Shown here piece by piece: positions 34,860-47,613 of a DNA stretch of 64,000 nucleotides. The translations under genes were made by a program, and so were the position numbers. Position 1 is the stretch's first letter; each line of letters starts with the position of its first letter. The stretch is from Bombus terrestris (taxonomy: Eukaryota; Arthropoda; Insecta; Hymenoptera; Apidae), in contig NC_063270.1 of NCBI RefSeq assembly GCF_910591885.1, forward strand, positions 1,240,001 to 1,304,000. The letters run 5' to 3'. The notes beneath the pieces were generated by a model. It saw only the letters and a list, made by a program, of their open reading frames with translations. It searched no databases and had not been told where the DNA came from.

Positions 34860-37500
34860 GCCCTTCGTCAGAGATATGGCTACGACGAAAGGGACTTGAT
34901 CAATTAACCCCTCGCGATATTGATAAACCCTGAAAGGAACCCGCGAAATCCTCTGTGGTCATACCGAGTCGATCAATGCGTGTTGAACTCATTAAGGATC
35001 CTGCTGGGGATTGATCGTGAGATGCAGATTAGAGATGTGCAATTGTTAAAAAATGCGTAGAACATTTGATCTGTCTTTGTAACGGAAATGCAAAAAAGTT
35101 TATGATAAAAATGTTTTCGATGAAAAGTTTGTTGTTTTTCAGACGGGATGACAATGCATTTGTAACATTCTTACTCGAGAAAGTATCAGAAAGTTTTATT
35201 AAATGCTGTTCTTCGAGAATGAAAAATAACGCGAGGCATTCATAAAATGTAATAACAATCATAAAATTAAATACATATTAAATTAAACGCGAATTCAGTA
35301 GAATATGTCAACGAATAATCAAACCAAACTTATACATTCCTCGTACAACAAGCTAGTATTATAAATAAGCATCCATGAAACAATCATATTCTCTAACCTG
35401 CTAACGCTCTACAAATTTCATTGGAGCGACAAAAACAGCGAACCGGCATTTTATCCATTATCTCGTCAAGCTAGCAAACCGATGGCTTGTAATCGAGCCG
35501 AGGGATGGCGAAGCCAAGGATACCAGGAGTAGATTAGTAGAAAATCATTTCCCTTTCTCGAGACTCAGCAGAATCTGCGATACCATAGAACAAACATTTC
35601 GTGAAGGGGTGGCAGGGAGATCGGCGTTCCGTTCCACCCTCGTCCAGTTTAGCCGCGACGTCGACGCCACATGGGCCAGATAGCAAGTGTGCCTTATCTG
35701 CCAACGAGAATATAAATTTCCAGGAAAGCCCGGCAATACGTTAGAACGTAGGCACGCACGCACGCCGATCTGCCATCTCCCATTAGCTAACTCGTGTGTT
35801 TGCTCGTCACTTGACCGAAGATTAACGCTCGTCGTCGAGGAATCGATCGCCAAACGAATAGTGAACGAGCATGCAGGCACACGTACACGGATTTTCCACG
35901 AACCTATGTCGAGAGGTTACGACACCTCCAGCTTGACCATCGTCAGATTTATGGTCGCGTTATAGTAAAATTTGCCTGTTCTCGATCGTTCCCCCGATTA
36001 ATTAGACAAACAGGTTTCGATCTAAGGTAAAACATGACCGCGAAACGCACGATCACCGTGAGTCGGAGTTCGCGGGATTTTCTTCGAGACGTCTTAATTA
36101 CGGCTACCCCCGTGGATCGAAGTTTCCAAGGTTTCCAGCAAGTTTCCCGACCAAAGTTTCCGCACACAGACCAACGTATGCAAGGTTAGGTTTAAGTTCA
36201 ATCTCATTGACTCGACCGCAGCGAACGCTGTTTTGGGACGCGGACCTGTACGTACCTTGATTCAACGCGGTTGATCCCTACGCGGAATTGTCAGAGATCG
36301 AAAAAGGATCCGGATCCCAGGGATCGAATTTCACCGATCATTTTGATACGTTATCGTTAGTTTTCCTTGAAAATTAAAATATTGCGCGTGATCGTCCATT
36401 TCAAATATATTTTACCATAAAATCTATAATCGTATAATCGTATACAATACGCATACAAAGTAGATGTTGAATCTGTGCTGAGTTTCGATATTGGGAATTC
36501 CTAATGAGACGAGTACGAGGATTCTAGCCATGAATTTTGAAACTAGTTCTGGACGATAAACTATGTCATGTCGATAGCAACAGATCCACGATGAACGATA
36601 TAAAGTTTCATCTTCATATATATATATTTATAGTTTATAGGTAATATAGGCTATCATCTAAAAATATCTGGACATATTATTTTTTACAGGATCTAACATA
36701 ATTACAGATTTACGAATAAAAAGATTCCTATATCCTAGGATATTATAATATAAAGCAAATATATTGTAGCATCTTCGAAATTTCTCGAAACTTTACTCAA
36801 AAACCCAAAACCAACTTTGTTTTAAACTCTGAACGAACCATATATTTTTTATTTTCCTCGACAATTACAGCATAGCAAACAGTCCGCGCCGTTATTTCTA
36901 TCTTCTATGTTGTACGAAAGTTCAAAATATAAATAAACAGCAGTCTTGACCAACTCAACGTCGATGAGTTTTATGGACTAACGAATACGATATATCGAAT
37001 TCCACAATGAGAACGGAAAAACAGGAGAATGAAGTTGGAGTAATCGGCCCGGGTCTGTCGGTTATTGTGCACGCGAAAATGACTGCCAAAATGAAGCCGA
37101 ATAGCCGGCAGCGATTTTTGTCGGTTATTCAGTTATTAGTTCCATTCAGTGAACCGGACTCGTGTTCGACCCGTTAGACGCTCTCTCCGCTTTCAGGTTA
37201 TCGATGCCCTATTGTTTAGCGGATGGAATCCGCAGGGCTTCGTTCGACGGCTGCAAGTGTAATGCAAGATTCGTTCGTTCCCATGGTTTTATGGAAACAG
37301 TGGCAGGTGAAATGACTTCTAATTAAACTGCCAGAAATATTTAATTTCTTATATTGATTTGGTCAAGGAGAGTAATAAGGATTCCATAATTATTCAAAGA
37401 GTACGTATACCGAAGAATGTAAAGATACTATTTCTGTAAAGATATCTAAGAAAAAATCGACTCCACTTTACTGCTCAATTTAAGTCTTGAAATTGCAGTA

Positions 37501-37582
37501 ATTGTTGTAATAATACATTTGTTATTTATAATTAAGAATACATTGTTGTAATAACACATTTATTATTTATAATTAAGAATAA
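37501..37582. repeat. Tandem duplication, two 41-bp units
   Basis: The unit starting ATTGTTGTAATAA at 37501-37541 is repeated at 37542-37582 with 3 differences in 41 bases. This is a recent local duplication in AT-rich DNA. Confidence 0.92.
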
Positions 37583-39476
37583 ATAACGGTCTGCAAGAAT
37601 TTTTCTAAACGATATTTAGTTTCAGTATTTTGGTATTAATACGAATGTTTTTAAAATTTACTCAATGCATTAACGCCATCGTTACAATTCGAAATAATGC
37701 CATGTAAGAAATGAAACATGGTATGACGTTCAGTTGGACTTCTCCTACTAGCAACTATCACACGTCGATCGATAGAAGAAACGATAAATTTGAAGAAATC
37801 TCGGTAAGAATGTGACGGCTGAACGATAACAAGAGGATGATCTCGAGATAAGAGCAGTGGCATTAATTGAGATTCTAGATAGAGCGTGGTCGTTGGCACA
37901 GCGTGTCTGGATAACGATCGCTGGACAATGACAATGCTGACCGCATTTGGCTTTCATCGGCGCGAGCGACCGTTCCGGAAGCCTTCGAATCGAAAAGAAA
38001 AAATTGAATGTACGCGATCATCTTTCAAACAAAAAGAAAGAAAATAATAATTATAATAAAATTAAAGAAAATAAAAATGAAATACCTGATTACGGTATCG
38101 GTATTTACCCAATCTAACTAAAACTTCACAAAAAAGGAGAAAGAATTACGTCGAATGAATTAAATACAAAGAGGGCTAGTAAACCCGACTCTAAAACGGG
38201 GGGTGTTTTTAATAGGACATCTCAGCATCCGAACCGCGTGCTGCCCTCGGACGACAGGGAAGAGAAGCTAGATACTCGGTTCCTTTATGATTTTAAACAA
38301 GAAATTACAATATCTTAAACGTTTCTTGATGCAAATTATGCATTTCCATGACCCCTAATCATTATACGACGAAGAGCATTCGACTAATTATTGTAAAGTA
38401 GGCATCGCAAGCACTAATACGCATTTTTCGAAGATTCTAAGTTATAAAGAATTCCACAGAACATAATTTTGCAGCAATTCAATATATTTTACGTAGTTAC
38501 AACACAAGATTCAGAGAAACATTGTAGGTTGGAATACGTGAAATACCTATAGAGATTTAAATAAAAGTGTGGCCGTGTTTGTTTAAAGTTATGACAGTGT
38601 GTATAAACTGAATGGATCAGTTAGGGAAACATCTGCACGTAAATTGCACGTAATCAAAGCGCAGAATTATTTCGAGCGGATTTTAATTGGAAATTCCACG
38701 GGAGCCGATTTTGCACGAGCGATTAATCGATCGATAAGAGCTAATTGTTACGTGCCCGGTGCGCGAGCACCCTTAAAAGCTAGAGGGTGGTGAAGGTGCC
38801 AGGCTTGGCAGCTCGATATGCATTGGCATTACGTGCAATTATACACGTAACGTTGAATGCGTTTCGATTATATCTGTTGCAACATCTCGTTGAATGAACC
38901 GGAGATAATACATGATTTTCTGCTCACTCGAGATTTGATAATTCCAAATCGATGCTGCGCTTTAATATTAATTCGATATTTATGTAATTGAATAAATAAA
39001 AGTATTATTACATTCGGCATCTATGAAATATCGCGTGTACAATATGGTTTCATTGCTACTTAATAGATTTCTAGTCTTCGATAGAATCACGTGTTTCTAG
39101 CCAGACACTACGTAGTTTATTTACTACGATGATTGATTTCCACTTCTAAAATAAATAATCTTTATTCTTATAAGTCAACTATCTTCTCAAATTGTACAGG
39201 TATAATACGATCGTTATAACATACCTTATGTATTCCAGACAGCGTCCCTCCAATTTTTCAGTTACCAAATAACTCTCACGTACTCCATAACCCGAATAAT
39301 AACGTCGTACAGCAACAACGCGATAGAGGGTACAATAACATTAAGCGTCAAAGAACAGGCAGCTCGCGAAGCTGCCAGCGAGTTTGTCTAATAAATTTCG
39401 CAGGGCGGATATATTCAGGTAACGGAAGGCTATTACAAGGCGATATCTATCGAAGTTGGGTGGACGGGAGGGCCGC

Positions 39477-39990
39477 CTAGAGAGAAATAAAGAGCGATTG
39501 CCTCGGTAAATCAGAGCCACCCCTACCGTCAGCCCCGAACCACCCCGTGGTGCTCGAGTCGGGCCACCTTCTCTCCGGTTGCCGTGCTGCATACCAGCCA
39601 CGAAACGAAGAACACGAAGAACATACGTATCGGAACATTAGCAGACCTTTGTCGTACCTGAAGGTCTCTTTTCCTCGCGTCCATTTCAACCCATTCGAAA
39701 CGACACCACCGCGACGAGCCGTATCGTTCCACGCACTCACCCCACCGCGCGCGGCAAGTATTTCCCGAACAGCGATAAAGCAGCGCAATGCGTCATCCGG
39801 CCGTGGAAATAAATTGTCCTCGAACACGAGCGGAATCTTCCCGTGCTTATTTTTACCGGCCGCTAACTCGAGGATTTCGGAAATCGCTCTTTCCGCGGCA
39901 GTTCCTCGAGAACTACCGACGAGACAGTTTAATTTCGTCGGAGGAATTTCCACAGCTACGATCGTTCGATTTCATGGTTCAATATTATAG
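39477..39990. other. CpG-rich block open on both strands
   Basis: A frame of 158 codons on the minus strand (39953 down to 39477) and one of 147 codons on the plus strand (39547-39990) overlap. The minus frame is the longest non-repetitive one in the window and its first half has a protein-like mix of residues. It begins at a GTG rather than ATG, and no domain can be recognised. In CpG-rich DNA, stop codons are scarce, so long frames on both strands are expected by chance. Not called as a gene. Confidence 0.15.
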
Positions 39991-42900
39991 TAAAAGGGAT
40001 TAGTTTTGGGGAATGTAACGTATCCGAGGTGTGCGTGAAGTTTAGAATATGTTTACAGACTAGTTTAAGAGTTATGTGCTGTGATAATTTGAGAAAGTGT
40101 GAAGAAATTTGTATTAATTTTGTGTAACGATTAGAGTGAAAAATGATTCGATTATTACAAATTTCTCTAATTTAATAGTATCTAAGTAACACATTGGTAA
40201 TTAAAGGGCTGTAGGATGATTATATTTGTGCCAATATTAATTATGTAAACTCCTATATCGTAGAAATATCGTTATATATAGTTGTGATAAAGAAGTAGAG
40301 AATTATAATGTATAATATAATAATATTACAACCTCCACTTACTTGAAATCGAGTATAATTTATAAACGTGTAAGGAAAGATTCATTGTATCCCCGAGGAA
40401 CTTTCGGAGCGAGCACACGACCGGAAGCGTGACCAATAATTTTTCGAATGATCCAAATTTCTCTTGGGACCGACCAAAATATACACGGTCGTGCATGTTG
40501 CCGACGCAATACGTGACAGAGTTGTTTAGAACGGGAAGAATGAACATGCGCGCGCCATGATCAAGCTTTTTGGCCGTATCACATCCAAACCTTGCTCACG
40601 TAATAATAAATCGACTGATTACCGTCGATAAGAACCGCAAAGATACGGCGTTATCTCGTGGTGCTAGAGCGTGGGTGTTTTATACACAATTTATTGGTTA
40701 AGCAATTTGTAAGGGACCCAGGAAGGCAGCAGAATTGAGCATCGATACTGATAACTGATGACTTGTAACCCTAATTAATGTTTTGGTACCGTAAATTATT
40801 TTACGAGATATTAAATATTCTACATATACCTTCATACACACTGTTCTCATTTTTTTTTGTGGTAACAAAATTGTGAATCCGTTGATTACGACTTTTGCCT
40901 TTAAAAGAAAGGGGATATTAGAAAAAGTGAACGTTCGGTATTGAAGTCGAGCCAGATACGGAACGTGCATGTCAGATGTCAAAGGAAGCTTGAAAAAAGG
41001 ATACCATGCGACAACGTAACTTTAAAAAGTTTCCGTCACAGACGGTAAGCAGTGGACGGTAACAGACAAGTTGACAGCGAAGCTAAGTGAATGAGGAATC
41101 TTTCTACTTGCTCCGTATGGGTCACAATATTTTGTGAACAAAAAGAAATACGTCAATAATCTCGACTCAAATTTATTACTTTTAGAATTACTTTTTGTAA
41201 TAAAATAATAAATTTTAATACAAAGAAGGAGACCCAATTTCTAGAGAGACACTCCATTTTTACTTATAGAAGCACTTGCACGTTGATCGGCCGAGGGCAG
41301 AGAAATCCCGTTAAATTTACCTTTCGAGTTTAATCTCTGATCACAGTTTTCTAAGCGTCTATCCCGTGGATTGTCGTCGGTGATAGCAGCGTAGATCCGA
41401 AGCGTCGAAATTTCCACGGAATATTCAGACCGCCGCGCGTCGCGTCGCATGAGTAGAACTTCGAAATTATAAACTCGTCAGGCATTTACGTGGAACGATT
41501 AAAGCTAGCTCGCAACGCTATCGTATGGATCACCGTAAGAAGAACGGTACGGAGAACGTAAGCAAAGGAGAAAGACGGAAGAATATTTGTGAGCGTGTGC
41601 ACGCGGTTTACACTAAAGCTAAGCCCGTGATACTCGCGCCACGCACGTTCTCCCTATGACTCTCTTCCTTCCATCTTTGACATGGCGATAGCATTTTCTA
41701 ATTTTATTAATAATTTAAAATTACATCGAAAATTATAATATAATAAAATATATCCACATAGTTTTTTTAATTTTATCATTACAATTGAATAATCGATGAA
41801 AGTGTAGAATTTATATTGATAATATGATCTAAATTTGACCTTCGAAATAACGAATCTGTTAATAAGTTTCCTGCTCTTCCAAAACATTCCACTTATTTCT
41901 TTTCTTTTTTTTTTTATAATTTCTTATAAGCACTTTATTTTTCTATCTCCTTTCATTTTTCTTCGCTATCCTGATTCACATATGTTGCAGACAATTTATC
42001 AAAAGAGCACGACATAGTAACGGTTTATTCATGCACGGGGATCAACTGCGGATTTCCCGTACAGCGAGCTTGCAAGCTCAAGGAATTACGCACGTGGACG
42101 ATACTTTAACGAGTCGCTATCCTGCGGTCAGGATTCGGATTTCTCGGGATTGTTAAAAGCCACGTTAATGCCTGCTTCATTGTTCACTGGCCGCCCTTTT
42201 TTCCCGAAAATTTGACAAGGGTCAACGGGAACTTGTTGCTTACAATTCAACAGCTAACTTCGTTGGAGAACTGCTTGATTATGTATCATGAACGATCTCT
42301 TTGCCTCAGACTGTGAAACATTTTACGTCCAGATTATGGATTCAATACAGAATTTAATGCCTAGATGGTGTTTATTAATTGTTTTTTAATAATAGAAGAT
42401 TCTTATGTTAATTTTTAAGTCGAAGACTGTACCATTGTAATTTATTAGTTGCATTGTTCGTGAAGAAATTGTACCTTAATCCCAAATATGTTATATTGAA
42501 AATTTAATTGTTTAATCTTCATAGGAACAGAAACAGTACAAAACCATAGCGAAGAAACGATCCAGCATTTCCGCAAGAAAAGTGTCTTAATTCAAGTGAT
42601 CCCAGTAATTCTTCATAAGACATATAAAAAGCACTAATTATTGCAGGAAAATATATTTCGAAAACGTATTCCAAAAAGAACCTTAAAGTCGAACAGCAAT
42701 ATAAGAACAAAGAATATATTCGTCCCGAAAAGATCGAGGATTTATGAGTCACGATTCTCGTTCGCCGGGTATCCAGATCGATTTCGCGAGGAAGAGAAAG
42801 GGAGCCATCGCAGTGTAGAAAGCATCCCTTCTTTCGTGGCAAACACGGACTATGACTTTCCTGCGACGTGGCTGCAAAACTTTTCCGAATATCGGATTGA

Positions 42901-43770
42901 CGTATCGCCTCGAAAATAGCACGACGAGTAAACAACCGATACGTATTCGCATTACACGAAACATCCCGAGGGATGTCCGCCTTCTGACTGCATCCGTGCG
43001 TTCCGATGGCGACGGCCACGAAAACACACATGAAATGAAGGCTAAAGCATGGACAAAGCAACATGCGATCAAAAAGGAAACAAGGAAGGATTCTTGTAAC
43101 TGTTGTGGATATGGAATGGAAATTTTATACGTAACATTCGCTTTTTTAAAGGAGAGCTCTTGACACCTAACGATTGATAGGTGATTTATTATTGGATGAT
43201 CTACTATTGAGACAGTTTATTATAGTTTACCATTTGTAACAATAATTATAATCATAATTCTCAGAAAAAAATCGTATAAAATAAATTTGTTAAAAAAAAA
43301 GGATTAGAAGTACTAAATATACTTTTTGATGTGATGATCTACCATGTAATAATTAAATCTCAACAATTACCTATATCAATTACGGTATAAAAACTGGTGC
43401 AGAAGATATCAGAAGACAATGTAACATTCTTTAAAACGATACGCAGAAGTTAGACATTTCGAGGAGCGTTCAAAACACAGGGAACAAGTTCAAAATGAAA
43501 CTTACCGGGATAACGTGGCTTTGAACTTTGTTTTACCCTGCTCAATAAGTCGATTTCAACCTGCTGACGTAAAAACTGCGAAAGTTCAGCTCCAGTTTCT
43601 TTGGCCCCGTTAAACAAGTTCGCGCAGAGCGGTCACAACCTACTTGCTTGTAAGAAGAGACACCGTGGTTGCCAACAATTGAAGCGAAGAACGATAAAAA
43701 AAAGCAGGGAAAAGGAGGAAAGACGAGTTTAAAAAAAAGTAAAAACAGAAGAAAGAAAGTTTCGCTTAAG

Positions 43771-43953
43771 GTCACGTGACGGAGCGTTTAATCGCGAGTC
43801 GTCACCATCGCAACTATGTACGCAAAATATTCGAGTTAGGGAAAATATGCCTTCGAAACTTCTATCCCCGCCCCCCGTCGCGCTCTTGCATTGAAACTCA
43901 TAGTTCAGTGTTCTGCTGAATGTATTCAAAGTAAACTACTACCAGGTCACCGG
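43771..43953 (+). promoter_or_regulatory. Promoter-like cluster: E-box palindrome, GC box, initiator and donor
   Basis: GTCACGTGAC at 43771-43780 is a perfect 10-base E-box palindrome identical to the CLEAR element bound by Mitf/TFEB-type factors (established motif). A canonical GC box, CCCCGCCCCC, lies at 43866-43875. TTCAGTG at 43904-43910 fits the insect initiator, with the A at 43907. ACCG-GTAAGTC gives a good plus-strand donor with GT at 43953. Together they would define a promoter and a 46-base non-coding first exon (43907-43952). Each element alone can occur by chance; the ordered spacing makes the call worth keeping at low confidence. Confidence 0.28.
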
Positions 43954-46900
43954 TAAGTCTCCGAACTATCACGCAGATTCAATGTCAGCGGAATAAATTT
44001 CCTAAGTCTTGTAGTTTAATGAAACGGGGAACTATCGGCACCGAAACAGAAAGTGAGAAACTTTGTCAGAATATGTACAAATCTGTGCGATAAAAAATAA
44101 ATTATTCTTTTTAAATACATATAAATATGTAACAAATTTTGAATATCTGTACATAAAAAGAGATTGCTTCGCACGTTTAAATTAATACTATGAGTGAAAT
44201 TGTATAAGTCGTGAACTACAAATCATAATGGCAATATTACTTTTCTAGCGCAGCAAGGTTGATAATAAAATACGTAAAGTTTTACAAGTGAAAATTGTGC
44301 AATAAAATAACGGAACAAATAAAATTGTCACTTATACAGAAATACACAAGCAACTGTACTAATTTAATGTAAAAGGCCTTGGTGATAAAAAATTTACTTA
44401 GAGAATATTTTATGTAAAGATAGAAAAAACATACAGTTCGAATGGCAATAAGTCGAGTCTCCTCTTCGTGTTACCAATAAACTGCTCGTAAACAGGTTGA
44501 AAGTACGTTTGTAATGGCTTCTTTAGGAAAATTGCTAGCGAATTCGTTGGAATTGCGTGTGAGGATTTTACGAGCCATTTGAATATGATGAATCGCGAAT
44601 TTAATAACCGTCGACAGCATTCTTCCGTTTCTCCTCCCTTTTTCTCGCCTTTATCCTCCTAACATTAAAGCTCTTCGAAAAATAAACTTATTAGCTTTTA
44701 GGAAGTATTCCAATTGGACAATCGAAGGATTCAATAAAAATCTGATAATTCATTGGGTAGTTCGAACGCCAAAATATTGGAATAAAATATATGTTAATCT
44801 GTTATAAATTCGTCGTAAAGGCTGGATAACGTGAGAAAATCGAGACATTTCACAGTAACAATGAGGTAACGACATTTACAGCCACTTTTCCGAATGCATC
44901 TCACCGTATTACTATACTTGTCAGGTTTAAATTAGTCATACAAATTTCACTAGGGTCATGGATGAAAGCCAATCAAATCACCGATCGTAGACGCTTAATT
45001 CCTCGTTGAAACTTTTGTACGAGCTCTAAAATCTCTACCATTTTCGATTCTGATTTCAACGATGTCGCTAAAAAAGTTGGCGATGAAATTACTCACAACG
45101 AAAGAATCACCCACTGAAAATTTAGAAAAAAGAGACGAAAATATTTCAATTACCAACACCACATTTAATTCTTCACTTTAACTCTTTACCACTTACTATC
45201 ACTTAATTTTCATCTGTCATAAATCAACGATCGGTTGTTTATCATGTGATCTAATAATTACAACTATCTAAAATTAAATTACTCGCAACGTTCTCGAAAC
45301 ATTTTCACTCGGTCCATTATAAAAAGCTTCTCTAGTGGAGCAACGCAAGCTATTGCACTCGTAAATATCACCCTTCCAATCTCTTTTCATCTCTCCAACA
45401 TTCATAATCGTCGTCCTGTCTAATGTACTCGTTCTTCGTTCAGTGGCCTCTACACAACATGGGCATCAGAAAAATTGCCAGCCGCCAGCAGTGGCGTATT
45501 AAGAAAAGGGCGGGAGAGGTTGACCGCATTAGTTCCGGCTCGTGTGTATAGAAGAGAAAGTGGCAGTAAAGGGCCGACTAATCATAAAGGACGCAGGAAC
45601 GAAGTGAATTAATCAATGGATTAAACGCGAACTACGTGGAATACATGGGGAGGGTGCGGTGGACGTGCTGCGGGGAGACGAAAACGCTTCTACGGGGGTG
45701 GCGTAACCCTGACATCTCTCGTTTGTCACACAAATAACCGAGCATTTGGCGGGAATGTAGCTACGAGTCTCCGCTCGATGGACAAACTCCACGAAGGATG
45801 ACGAATTCCTATGGGATCCTCCGGCAACCTTCCTGGCGTCTCGCTATTTCACCGAGAATTCCAGCACGTCTGACCAAAACGCGAGAAGTAACGGCGAAGA
45901 AGTCGGCTGCCTTGCGATTCCGGCCCACCAAGTTCTTGGAGAAATTGGGTGACATCATTTGGACGTTTCGAGATGGGTTACATTTGTTTCGGTGGAAGTC
46001 GCGTCAAAGATGAATAAATTATAGATACGTCGGTGTGGTTGCTCGTAATATAGCACTTCGCGTATACAGTAAATTCATTGGTAAAAATTCGGAATTCCGA
46101 AAAAGTACTGCTAACTTCATTCTTCGATTACTTCAATCAAAACTTCCACTTTTTATATTATCGATAGAACAATTTGTACCAAAAGTTATTTATATAAAAA
46201 TTTGGCTCCACTGTCGCAATTAATAATCTAACGAATTACATCGATGTTCCTCGCTAGGCGTGAATAAAAATTTACATTATCTCGGGAGCCAACGTTGCAT
46301 TGATGCAACATTTCATTCGTACTTTTCCTTTCGATCAATTTATATTACCAAATTCTGCTTTGAGAAATTCGAAGGATTCGCGACGAAAAAACTAGCATCA
46401 CTAGCATGGACATAAATCTTTGCGGCGGTTTAAGGTACCCAAATCAATTTCACGGGATGACAAGGGAGAAGTTGCGCATGATTAGTCCCGGAGGAATATC
46501 GCTCTTGCGGTTGATTCAGGGTTTGGTAGTACGAATGCCGATACCTCACCTTGTCGCGTTCCCGGCTATGGAAGAAACAGAGAAGACAGAGACAAGAACA
46601 GAAAGACCGACAGAGAGAGGAAGACCGAAGAGTGGAACAAGGGGAAGGAGAAGAGAGGAGAATTCAATATGAAGCAACACCACAACGTATCAAACATCCG
46701 TCGGTCCTCATCTTCCTCGTCTCTTATACCGAAGATTGTCAAGATACGTTCATATAAGAGACATCCGCAGCCACACACACTCGTCTACGAGCGAAGACGG
46801 CTCGGTGGCTCTTTGATGCTAAAGTTTTCCATCCGGCAAACATCAGTCCACGGAAATGGATCGAGCTTCTCGCACCACGAAGAACCAAACATGCCAGGAA

Positions 46901-47482
46901 GTTAACTTTAATCGCGGAAAAAGGAAATGGGCGGGACATCCGGATCGAAAGGGTAGTTTTTGACAATGCGAGACGGATTGAATTTGATTGACTGAAATGT
47001 TCGCTAGGATTTTTACAAGAAAGGAAAGGAACTTCCACTCTGTTATCGTATGCTCTGGAATAGAGGATTCTGTTTCTTTTCGATGAATGTATTTAATGAA
47101 ATGGCGTTGATCGATAGTGAATGGTACTTTTGTACTTTATTTAATAAATTTATACGTTCTTACGTTTACTGATGCAAGAATATATCTAGCCACTGCATCA
47201 CGTTTAGAAAAAATGGGAAATACGAGTACTAGTTTCACGATAACAGAGTTTATTAATCAATTCATTTACCAACTTTTTTAAAAAAACTGCTTCACAACTC
47301 CATGATATTCTTGACACAGTGATGAAACGACATAGGAAGCTTTCATTATCAGGAACGATGGAGTCGTGATAACAATGATATCGAGTACGGTAGCGAATAC
47401 TGGCAACCGACAACAAGGAGAACGTCCGGGAAGACAAGGGCCGCCTAATGGCAGTAATGGTTAATAACCTTCGAATCTATCC
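43954..47482. other. Noncoding DNA
   Basis: Very AT-rich at about 44080-44440, with CpG-rich parts at about 45420-45990 and 46380-47030. Purine-rich sequence at 46566-46665 generates Arg/Glu-rich frames with no domain. No exon supported. Confidence 0.45.
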
Positions 47483-47552
47483 ATGCTAATGACCGATGCC
47501 CTCTCCAGTCAGAAACCACTTGTACCTAATACGCTTAATACTCGGGCCAACT

Positions 47553-47613
47553 TGGCACTCAAGCCAAGTTCAGAGCTCGACTTGTACAAGGTGAGTCTAG
47601 CTCTCGAGTGCCA
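47553..47613 (+). other. Bulged hairpin carrying a splice-donor match in its loop
   Basis: TGGCACTC 47553-47560 pairs with GAGTGCCA 47606-47613. AGAGCTCGAC 47572-47581 pairs with GTCTAGCTCT 47595-47604 (one mismatch). The 5' arm has an 11-base bulge. The loop (47582-47594) contains AAG-GTGAG and continues into GTC, so the sequence ACAAG-GTGAGT at about 47586-47596 is a perfect donor consensus. An open frame from the ATG at 47483 leads into it (36 codons to the donor), without a recognisable domain. A structured exon end is possible, and so is chance. Confidence 0.25.

Larger units (their letters stand above)
32880..43770. other. Noncoding DNA, possible long intron
   Basis: If the exon at 32719 is real this would be its first intron. 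CpG-rich parts lie at about 33400-34060, 34680-34990, 35560-36310, 37020-37300, 39350-39990 and 41270-41640. The rest is AT-rich, extremely so at 36360-36960, 37320-37660 and 40130-40330. No exon with a domain, no RNA gene and no transposon ends were found. Confidence 0.4.
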
